Positions 5,376 through 11,655 of a stretch of 11,655 bases of DNA are shown piece after piece; within the stretch, counting starts at the first letter, position 1; the number at the start of each line of letters is the position of its first letter. Made by a program: the position numbers and the translations under genes. The notes under the pieces are model-generated. The model did not search any database and was not told the origin of the DNA. It worked only from the letters and a program-made list of their open reading frames with translations. Source of the stretch: Clostridia bacterium (GTDB lineage: Bacteria; Bacillota_A; Clostridia; Christensenellales; Aristaeellaceae); NCBI GenBank assembly GCA_017509065.1, contig JAFWQM010000121.1, positions 1-11,655 of the forward strand, read 5' to 3'.

Positions 5376-7155
5376 CCCTGCATTTGATCTGATTCCAGCG
5401 TTTGCCACAGGAGGCGTAATCCGTCAGCAGCAAAGGCGTCATACCCGGCTTTTGACGCAGCAGCAGCCGAACCATTTCGCCCTGCTGCGGCGGGAGCATA
5501 TCATAGGACAGCGTTTCATCTGTTTGAGGAGCCTGACAGAAAAAATCAGGCTCCTTGTTTTCGTCCCGGGCCAGCACGATGGGGCCGTAACGGAACGCCA
5601 CGCTGCCACCTGATGCTTCCCGGGTCAATGGGATGGTTCCGCGAATCTCCACCACGTCCCCGGCGGCAAATTCTCGGGACAGGCGGAGATAACCTCCCTC
5701 CGCGCCTGACAGCTCTATTTCGCACCCGTTGACCAGGATGGTTTTATCCCGCATTTCAACCGGGTCTCGCAGATACAGCGAGCATTCCACGCACCCGTCT
5801 TCCGGCTCGATCACGAGCCGCATCCGGCCTTCCGCGGGATAGGCGGATTCGGCGGACAGGCGAACCTTTTTCCCCTCCGCCGTCTTGAAAACCGCTTCCC
5901 CGGAAAACAGGCCGTTGATCAGGACGCCGTCCCGCGCCTGCAAAACAGCGGACAGCGGCAGCAGCGCGATGCCCGCCGAAGCGATGCAGGCGCAGCAGCC
6001 GTAAAACCCGCCGAAGGAGAAGCGTTTCAGTCCTCCGATGCCCACGCCCCGGCGGCTGTCCGTCAGCGGGCTGTAGCTGTCAAAGGGCAGGGCGGGCAAA
6101 TACGCTTTGCTCTGCCGGTCATACTGCGGCAGGCCGTACAGGTTCACCGCACCGTAAAGCGCGTTGTAGCCTGTGCGTTCGATGAATCCATAATAGCGGC
6201 TGTCACCCGTCACCAGAAGAAGTCTTAGGCAAAGCCGCATCCAGGTGACGGACACGCAGGTTTCCTGCATGATGTTGGAAGAAGGTTCCGCCTGACGTAC
6301 AGAAGAATGGTCAAAAAGCTCATGGGTGCAGCCGCAGCAGCCGATGATGGTCAGGTCCGTTTTGGCCACGGCGTCGGCAAAGTTCATCACAGCCGTGAGG
6401 TATTCCTCCTTGCCTGTAACCTGATAGTATGCCAGCACGCCTTCAAAGAAGGACATGGTTTCATACGCCTTGACCTCCGGATATTGATAGGGCGGAACAC
6501 TGTTTTCAAGAGCCAGCTTAATGAGGTTCCCGTCGCGGCACCCGCCGGTAGACAGGATATACTCGGCGAATTTCAGATAGCGCGTCTCCCGCGTCAACCC
6601 GTACAAAGCCACGAACGGCTCCAGAATGGAGCAGGAATTCACACCGCCCCAGTAATCGGAGGTTTCCGTGATCTCCGCCTTGCCCGGGCCCACCCGATCC
6701 AGGATCGCGTCGGCGTGAGAGATCAGCGCGGACGTGATCGACCCGCGAAGCGCTTCCTCCGGGCAGATTTCCAGAAAGTGCAGCAAGCCGGTTATCACAT
6801 ATTTTCTTCCCCACAGATCCCATCCGGTCAGCTGGCAAGCGGCGGAATAAGTGGAAAAGCGCCCGTCCGGTCGCTGTGCCTGAAGCAGGTTTTTCACCGT
6901 GTCCCGAAGTATCCGGTACAGCGTTTCGCTGCCCGTCGCCCGATAGCACATGCACGCGCCGCGCATCATTTTGCCCCAGTATTCACACCGCCAGCCTTTG
7001 TCCGCATCATCGGAGTCTTCGGTGAACACGCGCACGAAATCCGCCCAGGTTTCCGGCGAGAGCAACTGATGGGTCAGCGTGAAATCCAGGTACTCCTGAC
7101 AGACGCCGGAGAATGAATAATCGCCCGGCTCCAGGAATTGTATTCGGTCCTTCAT
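5344..7155 (-). CDS. GH127-type (DUF1680) beta-L-arabinofuranosidase-like hydrolase
   Basis: The family releases beta-L-arabinofuranose from glycans such as hydroxyproline-linked arabinosides, using a zinc-bound cysteine as nucleophile. The 603 residues form an (alpha/alpha)6 barrel (about 1-420: GWRCEYWGKMMRGA, CQLTGWDLWGRKYVI, YLKFAEYIL, TGKEEYLTAV) followed by beta-sandwich domains. The metal/catalytic set of the family (Glu, Cys and adjacent Cys-Cys) is visible as E298-T-C300 (QETCVSV) and C387-C388 (FYGCCACI). The Glu in HELF (E279) is the likely acid/base. The usual CCPPN motif is replaced by CCACI, and an additional cysteine cluster (GCCGC) precedes HELF, so it is a divergent member and related GH families (GH146, GH142) are possible. 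There is no signal peptide: cytoplasmic. ATG 7155 has GGAGGG seven bases upstream and overlaps the regulator's stop (ATGA), so it is co-transcribed and translationally coupled to that gene. Its end overlaps GH36 by 32 bp. Confidence 0.88.
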   Translation of the reverse strand: MKDRIQFLEPGDYSFSGVCQEYLDFTLTHQLLSPETWADFVRVFTEDSDDADKGWRCEYWGKMMRGACMCYRATGSETLYRILRDTVKNLLQAQRPDGRFSTYSAACQLTGWDLWGRKYVITGLLHFLEICPEEALRGSITSALISHADAILDRVGPGKAEITETSDYWGGVNSCSILEPFVALYGLTRETRYLKFAEYILSTGGCRDGNLIKLALENSVPPYQYPEVKAYETMSFFEGVLAYYQVTGKEEYLTAVMNFADAVAKTDLTIIGCCGCTHELFDHSSVRQAEPSSNIMQETCVSVTWMRLCLRLLLVTGDSRYYGFIERTGYNALYGAVNLYGLPQYDRQSKAYLPALPFDSYSPLTDSRRGVGIGGLKRFSFGGFYGCCACIASAGIALLPLSAVLQARDGVLINGLFSGEAVFKTAEGKKVRLSAESAYPAEGRMRLVIEPEDGCVECSLYLRDPVEMRDKTILVNGCEIELSGAEGGYLRLSREFAAGDVVEIRGTIPLTREASGGSVAFRYGPIVLARDENKEPDFFCQAPQTDETLSYDMLPPQQGEMVRLLLRQKPGMTPLLLTDYASCGKRWNQIKCRVTVWMRNQPL

Positions 7156-9428
7156 GCGTCTGCCCTCCGCTTGGTTATTGGCGCCTGATCCGCCTGCGCT
7201 TCCTGTTCCGATTGGCTCCTGCGCCGGTATTCGTTCAGGGAAACGCCGTAAAACTCCCTGAACTTGGCGGAAAAATACTGTAACCGGCTGTAGCCGATGG
7301 TTTCGCAGATTTGCTCGTTTGTCAGCTCGTTCTCTCTTATCAGGCGCGCTGCGTGTTCCATGCGTACCTCCAGCAGGTAGTCCACCAGTTTTTTCCCCGT
7401 TTCCTGGTGGAACACGCGGCTTAAGTGTCCGGTACTGATGCTCAGCGCGTCCGCGATGGACTGGATGGACAGTTCGGCCGGCGGAGCGTTGCGGATATGC
7501 AGGATGGCGTACTGTACGATGCTCCGGTTGCTTTCGCTGCTTTCCCGGGACAGGTAAGCGATAAGCGTCATGCTGTCTTCTTTGAGGCGCGCGGAAAACT
7601 GGTTGATATCCTCAATATGGTAATACGTGTTCATCAAATCTTCGCCGAACACCTCTTCCGGCTTGCCCTTCATATCGTATACCATCTTGCACAGGAACAT
7701 GGCGGCGGTCAGCATGACGCTGCGCATCATATTCAGGTAGGGCGTCCGCTCCTTTAGCTGCGCCACGATCCCGTCGATTTCTTCGTTCACCTCATCCGCG
7801 GCTTGGCGATGGATCAGGGAGGTGAGCGAATAGAGCCGCGAAATCAGCCGGGACATAGCCTCCTCGCCCTTGGGGCTTTCTTTGGGCTCAAACACGCACA
7901 CGCGGCTGCTGTCGCCGAAATACCGGCCCGACAGCGCGCGGCGGGCACAGCGGAAGCTGACCTGCACGCGGCTTTCCGCGTCCACAAAAACCCCCACGCC
8001 GAACACCAGCGGGACGCCCCGTTCATCCAGCATTTCCCCCGCTTTTCGCAGGATGTCCGGCACGGCGTCCGGGCCCTGGGCGTGGTTGACCAGATAGACC
8101 CGTTCCTTTTCCCGACTGGTGAAGGCAGCGGTTTCAAACCCTTCGGGGAAGCATCCCAGGATTAGTTCTTCCGTCTCCTGATCCGGCACGGGGGAAAGCA
8201 TCACCGCCTGAAAATACGGATAGGGAAAAGCAATGTCCAGCTGGGGCATGGGGCCAGTATAGTGCGCCTCGCCGGCCACCAGGCAATTGAGCCATGCGGA
8301 ACGGAGCACCGCTCGGCTCTGCTGCAAAAAACGCGCCTGCTGGTCTTTCATTTCGCTCATGTCCTGAAGCGCCATTTCGATGCGGGAAAAATGCTCGCTC
8401 GGAGAGGCCACGAGGCTTCCGCCGCTTTCGGTGTTTCCGGGAAGAGGAAAGCGGCGCATGAGCCTTCGCATAGGCCGCGAATAATGGGCCATCAGAACCC
8501 ACAGCACGGCGATCATGCCCGCGCCAAGCAGCGCCAGGCAAAGCAGCACCCACAGAGAAAACGTGCTGCTGTAGTTCCGCAGCCACCCGGGATTGGGGCG
8601 GGCCAGCACGTAAATGAAGCCGCTGACAGCGCTGGTGCTTTCGGCCAGCAGCACATCCTGCCCGTTCTGCAGCCGACAGGCCTGGCTCATGGGCTCGGCG
8701 ATGGGCAGGCTTGTGCCGACCAAGGAATCATCCTCCGCGCTCCAGATCACGCCCTGGATGTCGGACAGGAAAATCGAATCCTCCTCGCCCAGCGTGCGCA
8801 GGGAATTGCGAAGCAGCGCGTGCAGGTTTTCTTCCTTTACCGCCGATACGATCATGGGAGTTTTGCTGTCCGGAAAAACGCCGGGCAATGGGCGCACATA
8901 CACGATATAAAGCACGTCCTCGCCGTTTTCCGAAAAGGCTTTTCGCAGCCACGACGTACTTTCCGTTTCTATCTCCGTCAGGAAAGCGTATTTGTTCGCG
9001 TTCACGGTGTATTTCTTATCGTCCAGAAAATGCACGCCGTCGGAACCCGTGACCATCCGGGTTTCGGGGAAATACAGTCCCAGCCGGTCGCACGACGGAA
9101 TGGCGGCGCATACCGCCGCGCACCAGTTGGAGAGCGTCTGTATTTTGAGGCTGTCCGCTTTTTCCTCCCGGCAGACAGCCTGCGCCATGTCCGTCAGGCC
9201 GTTCTTCGCCGTCAGACGGCGGGCGGGCTCGCTCCTGATGGGCTCCATGATCTGATAATCCGCGTTATCCGAAAGCACTGTGGCTTCCCCGCGCAGGGTG
9301 CTGTTGATTTCCCGATTCACAATGGAAGAATAAACCAATACAAAAATCGCCACCAGCGTCACAGCGATGACGGTGAAAATAACAATGATCCAGATACTGG
9401 CCAGATTCACCCGCCGTTTGCCGCTCAT
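7152..9428 (-). CDS. Membrane-bound AraC-family sensor/transcription regulator
   Basis: This one-protein sensor binds DNA with an AraC helix-turn-helix pair while anchored in the membrane. In 758 residues it has a short basic N-terminus, TM1 (about 9-34, WIIVIFTVIAVTLVAIFVLV), an extracytoplasmic sensing domain of about 250 residues (Cache-like in arrangement; not verifiable here), TM2 (about 290-312, around W293), a cytoplasmic linker with a degenerate YesN-type middle domain (FGVGVFVDAESRVQVSFRCA), and a C-terminal AraC domain (about 633-738). The latter has LSIQSIADALSISTGHLSRV as the first helix-turn-helix and ICETIGYSRLQYFSAKFREF as the second, then a hydrophilic tail. ATG 9428 has GGAGG (plus 9437-9441) eight bases upstream. 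It precedes the GH127 gene with a 4-base ATGA overlap, and regulators of this type usually control the sugar genes beside them. The likely signal is an extracellular plant-derived sugar, by context only. Confidence 0.94.
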   Translation of the reverse strand: MSGKRRVNLASIWIIVIFTVIAVTLVAIFVLVYSSIVNREINSTLRGEATVLSDNADYQIMEPIRSEPARRLTAKNGLTDMAQAVCREEKADSLKIQTLSNWCAAVCAAIPSCDRLGLYFPETRMVTGSDGVHFLDDKKYTVNANKYAFLTEIETESTSWLRKAFSENGEDVLYIVYVRPLPGVFPDSKTPMIVSAVKEENLHALLRNSLRTLGEEDSIFLSDIQGVIWSAEDDSLVGTSLPIAEPMSQACRLQNGQDVLLAESTSAVSGFIYVLARPNPGWLRNYSSTFSLWVLLCLALLGAGMIAVLWVLMAHYSRPMRRLMRRFPLPGNTESGGSLVASPSEHFSRIEMALQDMSEMKDQQARFLQQSRAVLRSAWLNCLVAGEAHYTGPMPQLDIAFPYPYFQAVMLSPVPDQETEELILGCFPEGFETAAFTSREKERVYLVNHAQGPDAVPDILRKAGEMLDERGVPLVFGVGVFVDAESRVQVSFRCARRALSGRYFGDSSRVCVFEPKESPKGEEAMSRLISRLYSLTSLIHRQAADEVNEEIDGIVAQLKERTPYLNMMRSVMLTAAMFLCKMVYDMKGKPEEVFGEDLMNTYYHIEDINQFSARLKEDSMTLIAYLSRESSESNRSIVQYAILHIRNAPPAELSIQSIADALSISTGHLSRVFHQETGKKLVDYLLEVRMEHAARLIRENELTNEQICETIGYSRLQYFSAKFREFYGVSLNEYRRRSQSEQEAQADQAPITKRRADA

Positions 9429-9471
9429 GACTGATTCCTCCGTATCCGCGCGTCCGTGCTTTTATGGGGAT

Positions 9472-9500
9472 ATTATACATGAAAAACACGTTTTTCGCAA
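9472..9500 (-). promoter_or_regulatory. Promoter of the regulator-GH127 operon
   Basis: On the minus strand, TTGCGA (9495-9500), a 17-base spacer and TATAAT (9472-9477) lie about 45 bases ahead of the regulator's ATG. The -10 is perfect and the -35 matches 4 of 6, as expected for a promoter needing or limited by a regulator. Confidence 0.85.
9481..9496. promoter_or_regulatory. Inverted repeat in the promoter spacer (operator candidate)
   Basis: GAAAAAC (9481-9487) and GTTTTTC (9490-9496) are perfect 7-bp arms around a 2-base centre. The repeat fills the spacer and touches the -35, a position where a bound dimer would block polymerase. AraC proteins usually prefer direct repeats, so this may belong to another repressor. 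Confidence 0.55.
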
Positions 9501-9502
9501 AT

Positions 9503-9529
9503 AAAAAAGACCTGGCATTTCAAGCCAGG
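9503..9529 (-). terminator. Terminator after the YhhN gene, overlapping its stop codon
   Basis: A 6-bp GC-rich stem (CCTGGC 9511-9516, GCCAGG 9524-9529) with a 7-base loop is followed on the minus strand by TC and six Ts (A6 at 9503-9508). The YhhN TGA (9520-9522) lies inside the loop region. It separates the phosphoesterase-YhhN operon from the regulator promoter only a few bases further on. Confidence 0.85.
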
Positions 9530-10140
9530 AAAAACCCGAGGATCAGGCAAAGCTGCGCGGGAACGTAGGTGAACCAGACGAGGTCCGAAACACGTTTTCC
9601 CTCGCCGAATCCGTATTTATGGGCCAGCAGGATGGCGTCCGAAAGGAAGAACAGCACGGCGCCAACGACATTGAGCAGGAGTCCTCCGCCCAGCAGTCCG
9701 AACACTGAGACAGCAGTCCCCGCGTGCGCGGCGACCGTCAGCAGATAGAAAAACGCCGTGGCAAAAAACCACAACGGCGGGCGGGAAACGGCGCGGAAAT
9801 AAAAGACCGCTCCATGCAGAACAGTCATCGCCGCGAACAAGGCAAACGGTCCCAGGAATCGCGGAAGGAGCGCCGCGGCATCCAGCCCGGACGCCAGAAC
9901 CAGCGCGGCGATATACAGGATATGGGCCGCAAGAAAGATCAGCCCGCCTTTGATCAGCCTCTTTTTAACCGGCGAAAACAGCTTTGGATACCCGGCCAGC
10001 ACGCCATCGGCCACAGTACTCAGCGCCATCGTCAAGGCCGCCAGCCAGCAGCAGGGCTTGCGGGCCAGCAGCGCAAGCGCAAGGGCCAGCACGGTCAGCC
10101 CGCCCGAAGCGGTCATTTTTCTTGGGTTCGTCCACCACAT
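9520..10140 (-). CDS. YhhN-family membrane protein (lysoplasmalogenase-like, TMEM86 relatives)
   Basis: Characterised relatives (human TMEM86, bacterial YhhN proteins) cleave the vinyl-ether bond of lysoplasmalogens. The 206 residues are almost entirely hydrophobic, with about seven to eight membrane helices. Family marks include PKLFSPVKKRLIKGGLIFL near the first third, AAHILYIAAL, GAVLFFLSDAILL with the conserved SD, and VWFTYVPAQLCLILG at the C-terminus (the T-Y-x-x-A-Q pattern). I choose ATG 10140: it has GAAGGGG nine bases upstream and lies 4 bases after the phosphoesterase stop. A TTG at 10158 would extend into that gene. It is the second gene of a two-gene operon and ends in a terminator. 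Plasmalogens occur in anaerobic clostridia, so the activity is plausible, but many bacterial members are untested. Confidence 0.8.
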   Translation of the reverse strand: MWWTNPRKMTASGGLTVLALALALLARKPCCWLAALTMALSTVADGVLAGYPKLFSPVKKRLIKGGLIFLAAHILYIAALVLASGLDAAALLPRFLGPFALFAAMTVLHGAVFYFRAVSRPPLWFFATAFFYLLTVAAHAGTAVSVFGLLGGGLLLNVVGAVLFFLSDAILLAHKYGFGEGKRVSDLVWFTYVPAQLCLILGFFLA

Positions 10141-10144
10141 GGGA

Positions 10145-11164
10145 TCAGACCCCTTCAAAGTCCTTCACAAACACCATTTCCGTGCGGATATTCCAGGGAT
10201 CATCCACGGAAATATCAAAGAGCCGTCCGCCCCGCAGGCGTTCCCGGTCATGGCCGGGGTCGTTATCGCGGGCACCATAGCCCTCATAGCCGATGCTGCC
10301 GTCAAACCCCATGCGGATGCCGCAGTAAATGCCGTCGAAGGTGTTGATGTGGTCATGACCCGCGAAGATCGCCTTTACGTCGCCCCGCTGGAACGCGGCG
10401 GCGAAGATGCCGGAATTGATTTCGGAGGTGCTGAGCCGTTCGTTGTATTCCCCCCGGAGCTGCGTGCGGTGGGCGTTGAGCAACATCCCGTGGAATTCGA
10501 TCAGGGGGATATGGAACATCATGAGGGATGGTATTTTATGTCCGCAGAGCTTTTCCAACGCCACGGAGGTATTCCAGTACCACATCACCTGCTCGAACCG
10601 GATCAGGTCGTAATCCGAATAGGAAACGATGGGGCTGGGCATCATCACGTCCCAGTACAGGTCGCCGGGATAGGTAAGGGGTACGGTCTGGCTTTTGAAA
10701 TCCTGCTGCGAATCAATGCCCCATACGCCAAAGACCGGTTGATCGTTTTCGTCCAGGACGGGCAGGAAGTAATTGCCGCATCCGGGCAGGTCAATCAGCC
10801 CCGCTTTGGATACGCAATAGGGATACCGTTCGTAGGCCGCTTCCTGGTAATCCTTCGGCACCTCGGGCGTTTGGTCGTGGTTGCCGAACACGTGCGCCCA
10901 GGGGATGCGCCGCGTTTCCATCGGCTCGACAAGCAAAGCCAGCAGCGCCTCGAACTCCGCCCGGCTGGTAAAAGCGGATACGTTGTCGCCGTTCAGCAGC
11001 ACCAGGTCCGGTTTCGTCCCGTCGATCAGGGTTTCCATGGCGCGGAGGGTGCGTTCTTCCTTGCCGGGTTTCAGATGTGAATCGCTCATCATCAGGATGC
11101 GGTATCCGCCGTCCGGCCTGAAACGGAGGGGGTGCCTGGTCCGAAATTCATCTGGCAGGCGCAT
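10145..11164 (-). CDS. Calcineurin-like metallophosphoesterase
   Basis: This is a dinuclear-metal phosphoesterase of the purple acid phosphatase/Dcr2-like branch. All family blocks are visible in the 339 residues: D28-S-H30 (MMSDSHL), G59-D60 (LVLLNGDN), G94-N95-H96-D97 (VFGNHDQ), a later MFHIPL histidine and the AGHDH motif near residue 290. There is no signal peptide or membrane helix, so it is cytoplasmic. The substrate is unknown; the branch includes phosphoprotein, nucleotide and phospholipid esterases. ATG 11164 is preceded by AAGGAAG (plus 11172-11178) and the conserved part begins soon after; an upstream ATG at 11233 would add a low-complexity Pro/Arg stretch running through a leader hairpin and is rejected. 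It is the first gene of an operon with the YhhN gene 4 bases downstream, which hints at lipid-related work, by context only. Confidence 0.92.
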   Translation of the reverse strand: MRLPDEFRTRHPLRFRPDGGYRILMMSDSHLKPGKEERTLRAMETLIDGTKPDLVLLNGDNVSAFTSRAEFEALLALLVEPMETRRIPWAHVFGNHDQTPEVPKDYQEAAYERYPYCVSKAGLIDLPGCGNYFLPVLDENDQPVFGVWGIDSQQDFKSQTVPLTYPGDLYWDVMMPSPIVSYSDYDLIRFEQVMWYWNTSVALEKLCGHKIPSLMMFHIPLIEFHGMLLNAHRTQLRGEYNERLSTSEINSGIFAAAFQRGDVKAIFAGHDHINTFDGIYCGIRMGFDGSIGYEGYGARDNDPGHDRERLRGGRLFDISVDDPWNIRTEMVFVKDFEGV

Positions 11165-11208
11165 GACTGTGCTTCCTTTCCACCGGGTTTCCGGCATAGA
11201 TGCAGAAG

Positions 11209-11231
11209 GGGGCCGTCGAGCGGGCGGCCCC
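11209..11231 (-). promoter_or_regulatory. Leader hairpin upstream of the phosphoesterase gene
   Basis: A perfect 7-bp GC-only stem (GGGGCCG 11209-11215, CGGCCCC 11225-11231) with a 9-base loop lies about 45 bases before the start codon. No T-run follows on the minus strand, so it is more likely a leader structure or a weak terminator of an upstream gene than a full terminator. Confidence 0.4.
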
Positions 11232-11301
11232 ATGGAAACAAGGTTACGGGCAACTGTTCAGTTAATGAAATATTGGACGCTTTAATTCACTTTGGGTTAC
11301 G

Positions 11302-11348
11302 CTGGGGCTGTTCGCCCCAGACCCCAACCAGGGTCCTGAGGACCCTGG
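11302..11348. repeat. Paired GC-rich hairpins, interspersed-repeat-like
   Basis: CTGGGGC-TGTTC-GCCCCAG (11302-11320) is followed after 7 bases by CCAGGGTCC-TGA-GGACCCTGG (11328-11348), both perfect. This kind of tandem GGGGCTNNGCCCC / GGGTCC hairpin pair is common as an interspersed intergenic repeat in gut clostridia. The family assignment is from memory and would need a genome search. Confidence 0.65.
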
Positions 11349-11655
11349 ACCCGCAACCGGCGAAATAACGTTGTTGGGAATATCAACGGCCTCCGCCTGC
11401 CGCGCTGGGGTTACGGAAAGTTTGAGGGCTTCTGGCCCAAGAAAGCTTGGAAAAATCCGAGAGGGAAAGTAAACTTTCCCCTCCGGATTTTCCCAGGCTT
11501 TCCCCGGATGCAAAGCATCCGGGCTGGCGGCGTTCTCCGCAGGCTCAATCGTCGCAAGTCCGCTTCATGCGGACATTGCTCGTTTCGCCTGATTTCATCG
11601 CCGATGATATTCCCGCCACAGGCGGTCATCGGCGATTCATCCGCCGGGCCAGAAG
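11349..11655. repeat. Non-coding hairpin array continuing to the window edge
   Basis: Four more stem-loops follow in a row. The first is a 30-position imperfect stem at 11441-11502 (three mismatches, two G-U, 2-base centre). Next come a perfect 9-bp stem CCCGGATGC/GCATCCGGG (11503-11523), a 6-bp stem GTCCGC/GCGGAC (11558-11574), and an 11-bp stem ATCGCCGATGA/TCATCGGCGAT (11597-11636) holding an inner CCGCC/GGCGG. Open frames across it are short and follow the hairpins, so no gene is called. Confidence 0.6.

Noticed and set aside
6307..7116. 269-codon plus-strand frame opposite GH127
   Set aside because: Shadow of the GH127 gene, His/Arg-rich, no domain.
8262..9434. 390-codon plus-strand frame opposite the AraC regulator
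   Set aside because: It is antisense to a well-supported regulator with transmembrane and helix-turn-helix segments; its composition (many His, Arg, Gln) is typical of a reverse-strand shadow.
9724..11080. Two long plus-strand frames (207 and 376 codons) opposite YhhN and the phosphoesterase
   Set aside because: Both lie over genes with complete family motifs on the other strand; no start signal.
11165..11233. Upstream ATG (11233) for the phosphoesterase
   Set aside because: The added residues run through a GC hairpin, are low-complexity, and ATG 11164 has a good ribosome site next to the conserved domain.
11411..11629. 72-codon minus-strand frame in the hairpin array
   Set aside because: Follows the inverted repeats and shows no domain; such frames are often spurious in repeat elements.
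1..11655. CRISPR array, retron, or defence system
   Set aside because: No regularly spaced repeats, no reverse transcriptase, nuclease or other defence-type gene seen on either strand.

Overview
The window looks like a moderately GC-rich clostridial (Firmicutes) chromosome, probably from a gut or rumen anaerobe. The grounds are the Shine-Dalgarno-led genes, TTGACA/TATAAT promoters, a two-transmembrane AraC regulator of the type common in Clostridia and Paenibacilli, IS5-family debris, and tRNAs with GGC and GGG anticodons. This is inference; no gene fixes the species.

Left third (1-3300) is a tRNA-associated scrap zone. It holds the 3' part of an IS5-family element with a frameshifted transposase, the catalytic tail of a tyrosine recombinase, tRNA-Ala(GGC) with promoter and terminator (minus strand), a broken GNAT acetyltransferase, a compact 105-bp foldback/structured element, tRNA-Pro(GGG) with a consensus promoter and an unusual self-complementary leader (minus strand), an AT-rich stretch with no clear gene, and the 5' end of a second, different IS5-family element.

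Middle (3300-9500) is a carbohydrate locus. A GH36 alpha-galactosidase-like gene on the plus strand runs tail-to-tail into a GH127 beta-L-arabinofuranosidase-like gene on the minus strand, and the two coding ends overlap by 32 bp. The GH127 gene is translationally coupled (ATGA overlap) behind a membrane-bound AraC-family sensor-regulator, which has a good promoter with an inverted repeat between its -35 and -10. The likely logic is that the regulator senses an extracellular sugar and controls cytoplasmic glycosidases that strip galactose and arabinofuranose from imported plant oligosaccharides. No transporter lies in the window.

Right part (9500-11655) has a two-gene minus-strand operon, a calcineurin-like metallophosphoesterase followed four bases later by a YhhN-family membrane protein, closed by a terminator whose stem contains the YhhN stop codon. 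Upstream of it is an approximately 360-bp non-coding run of strong hairpins that looks like an interspersed repeat element.
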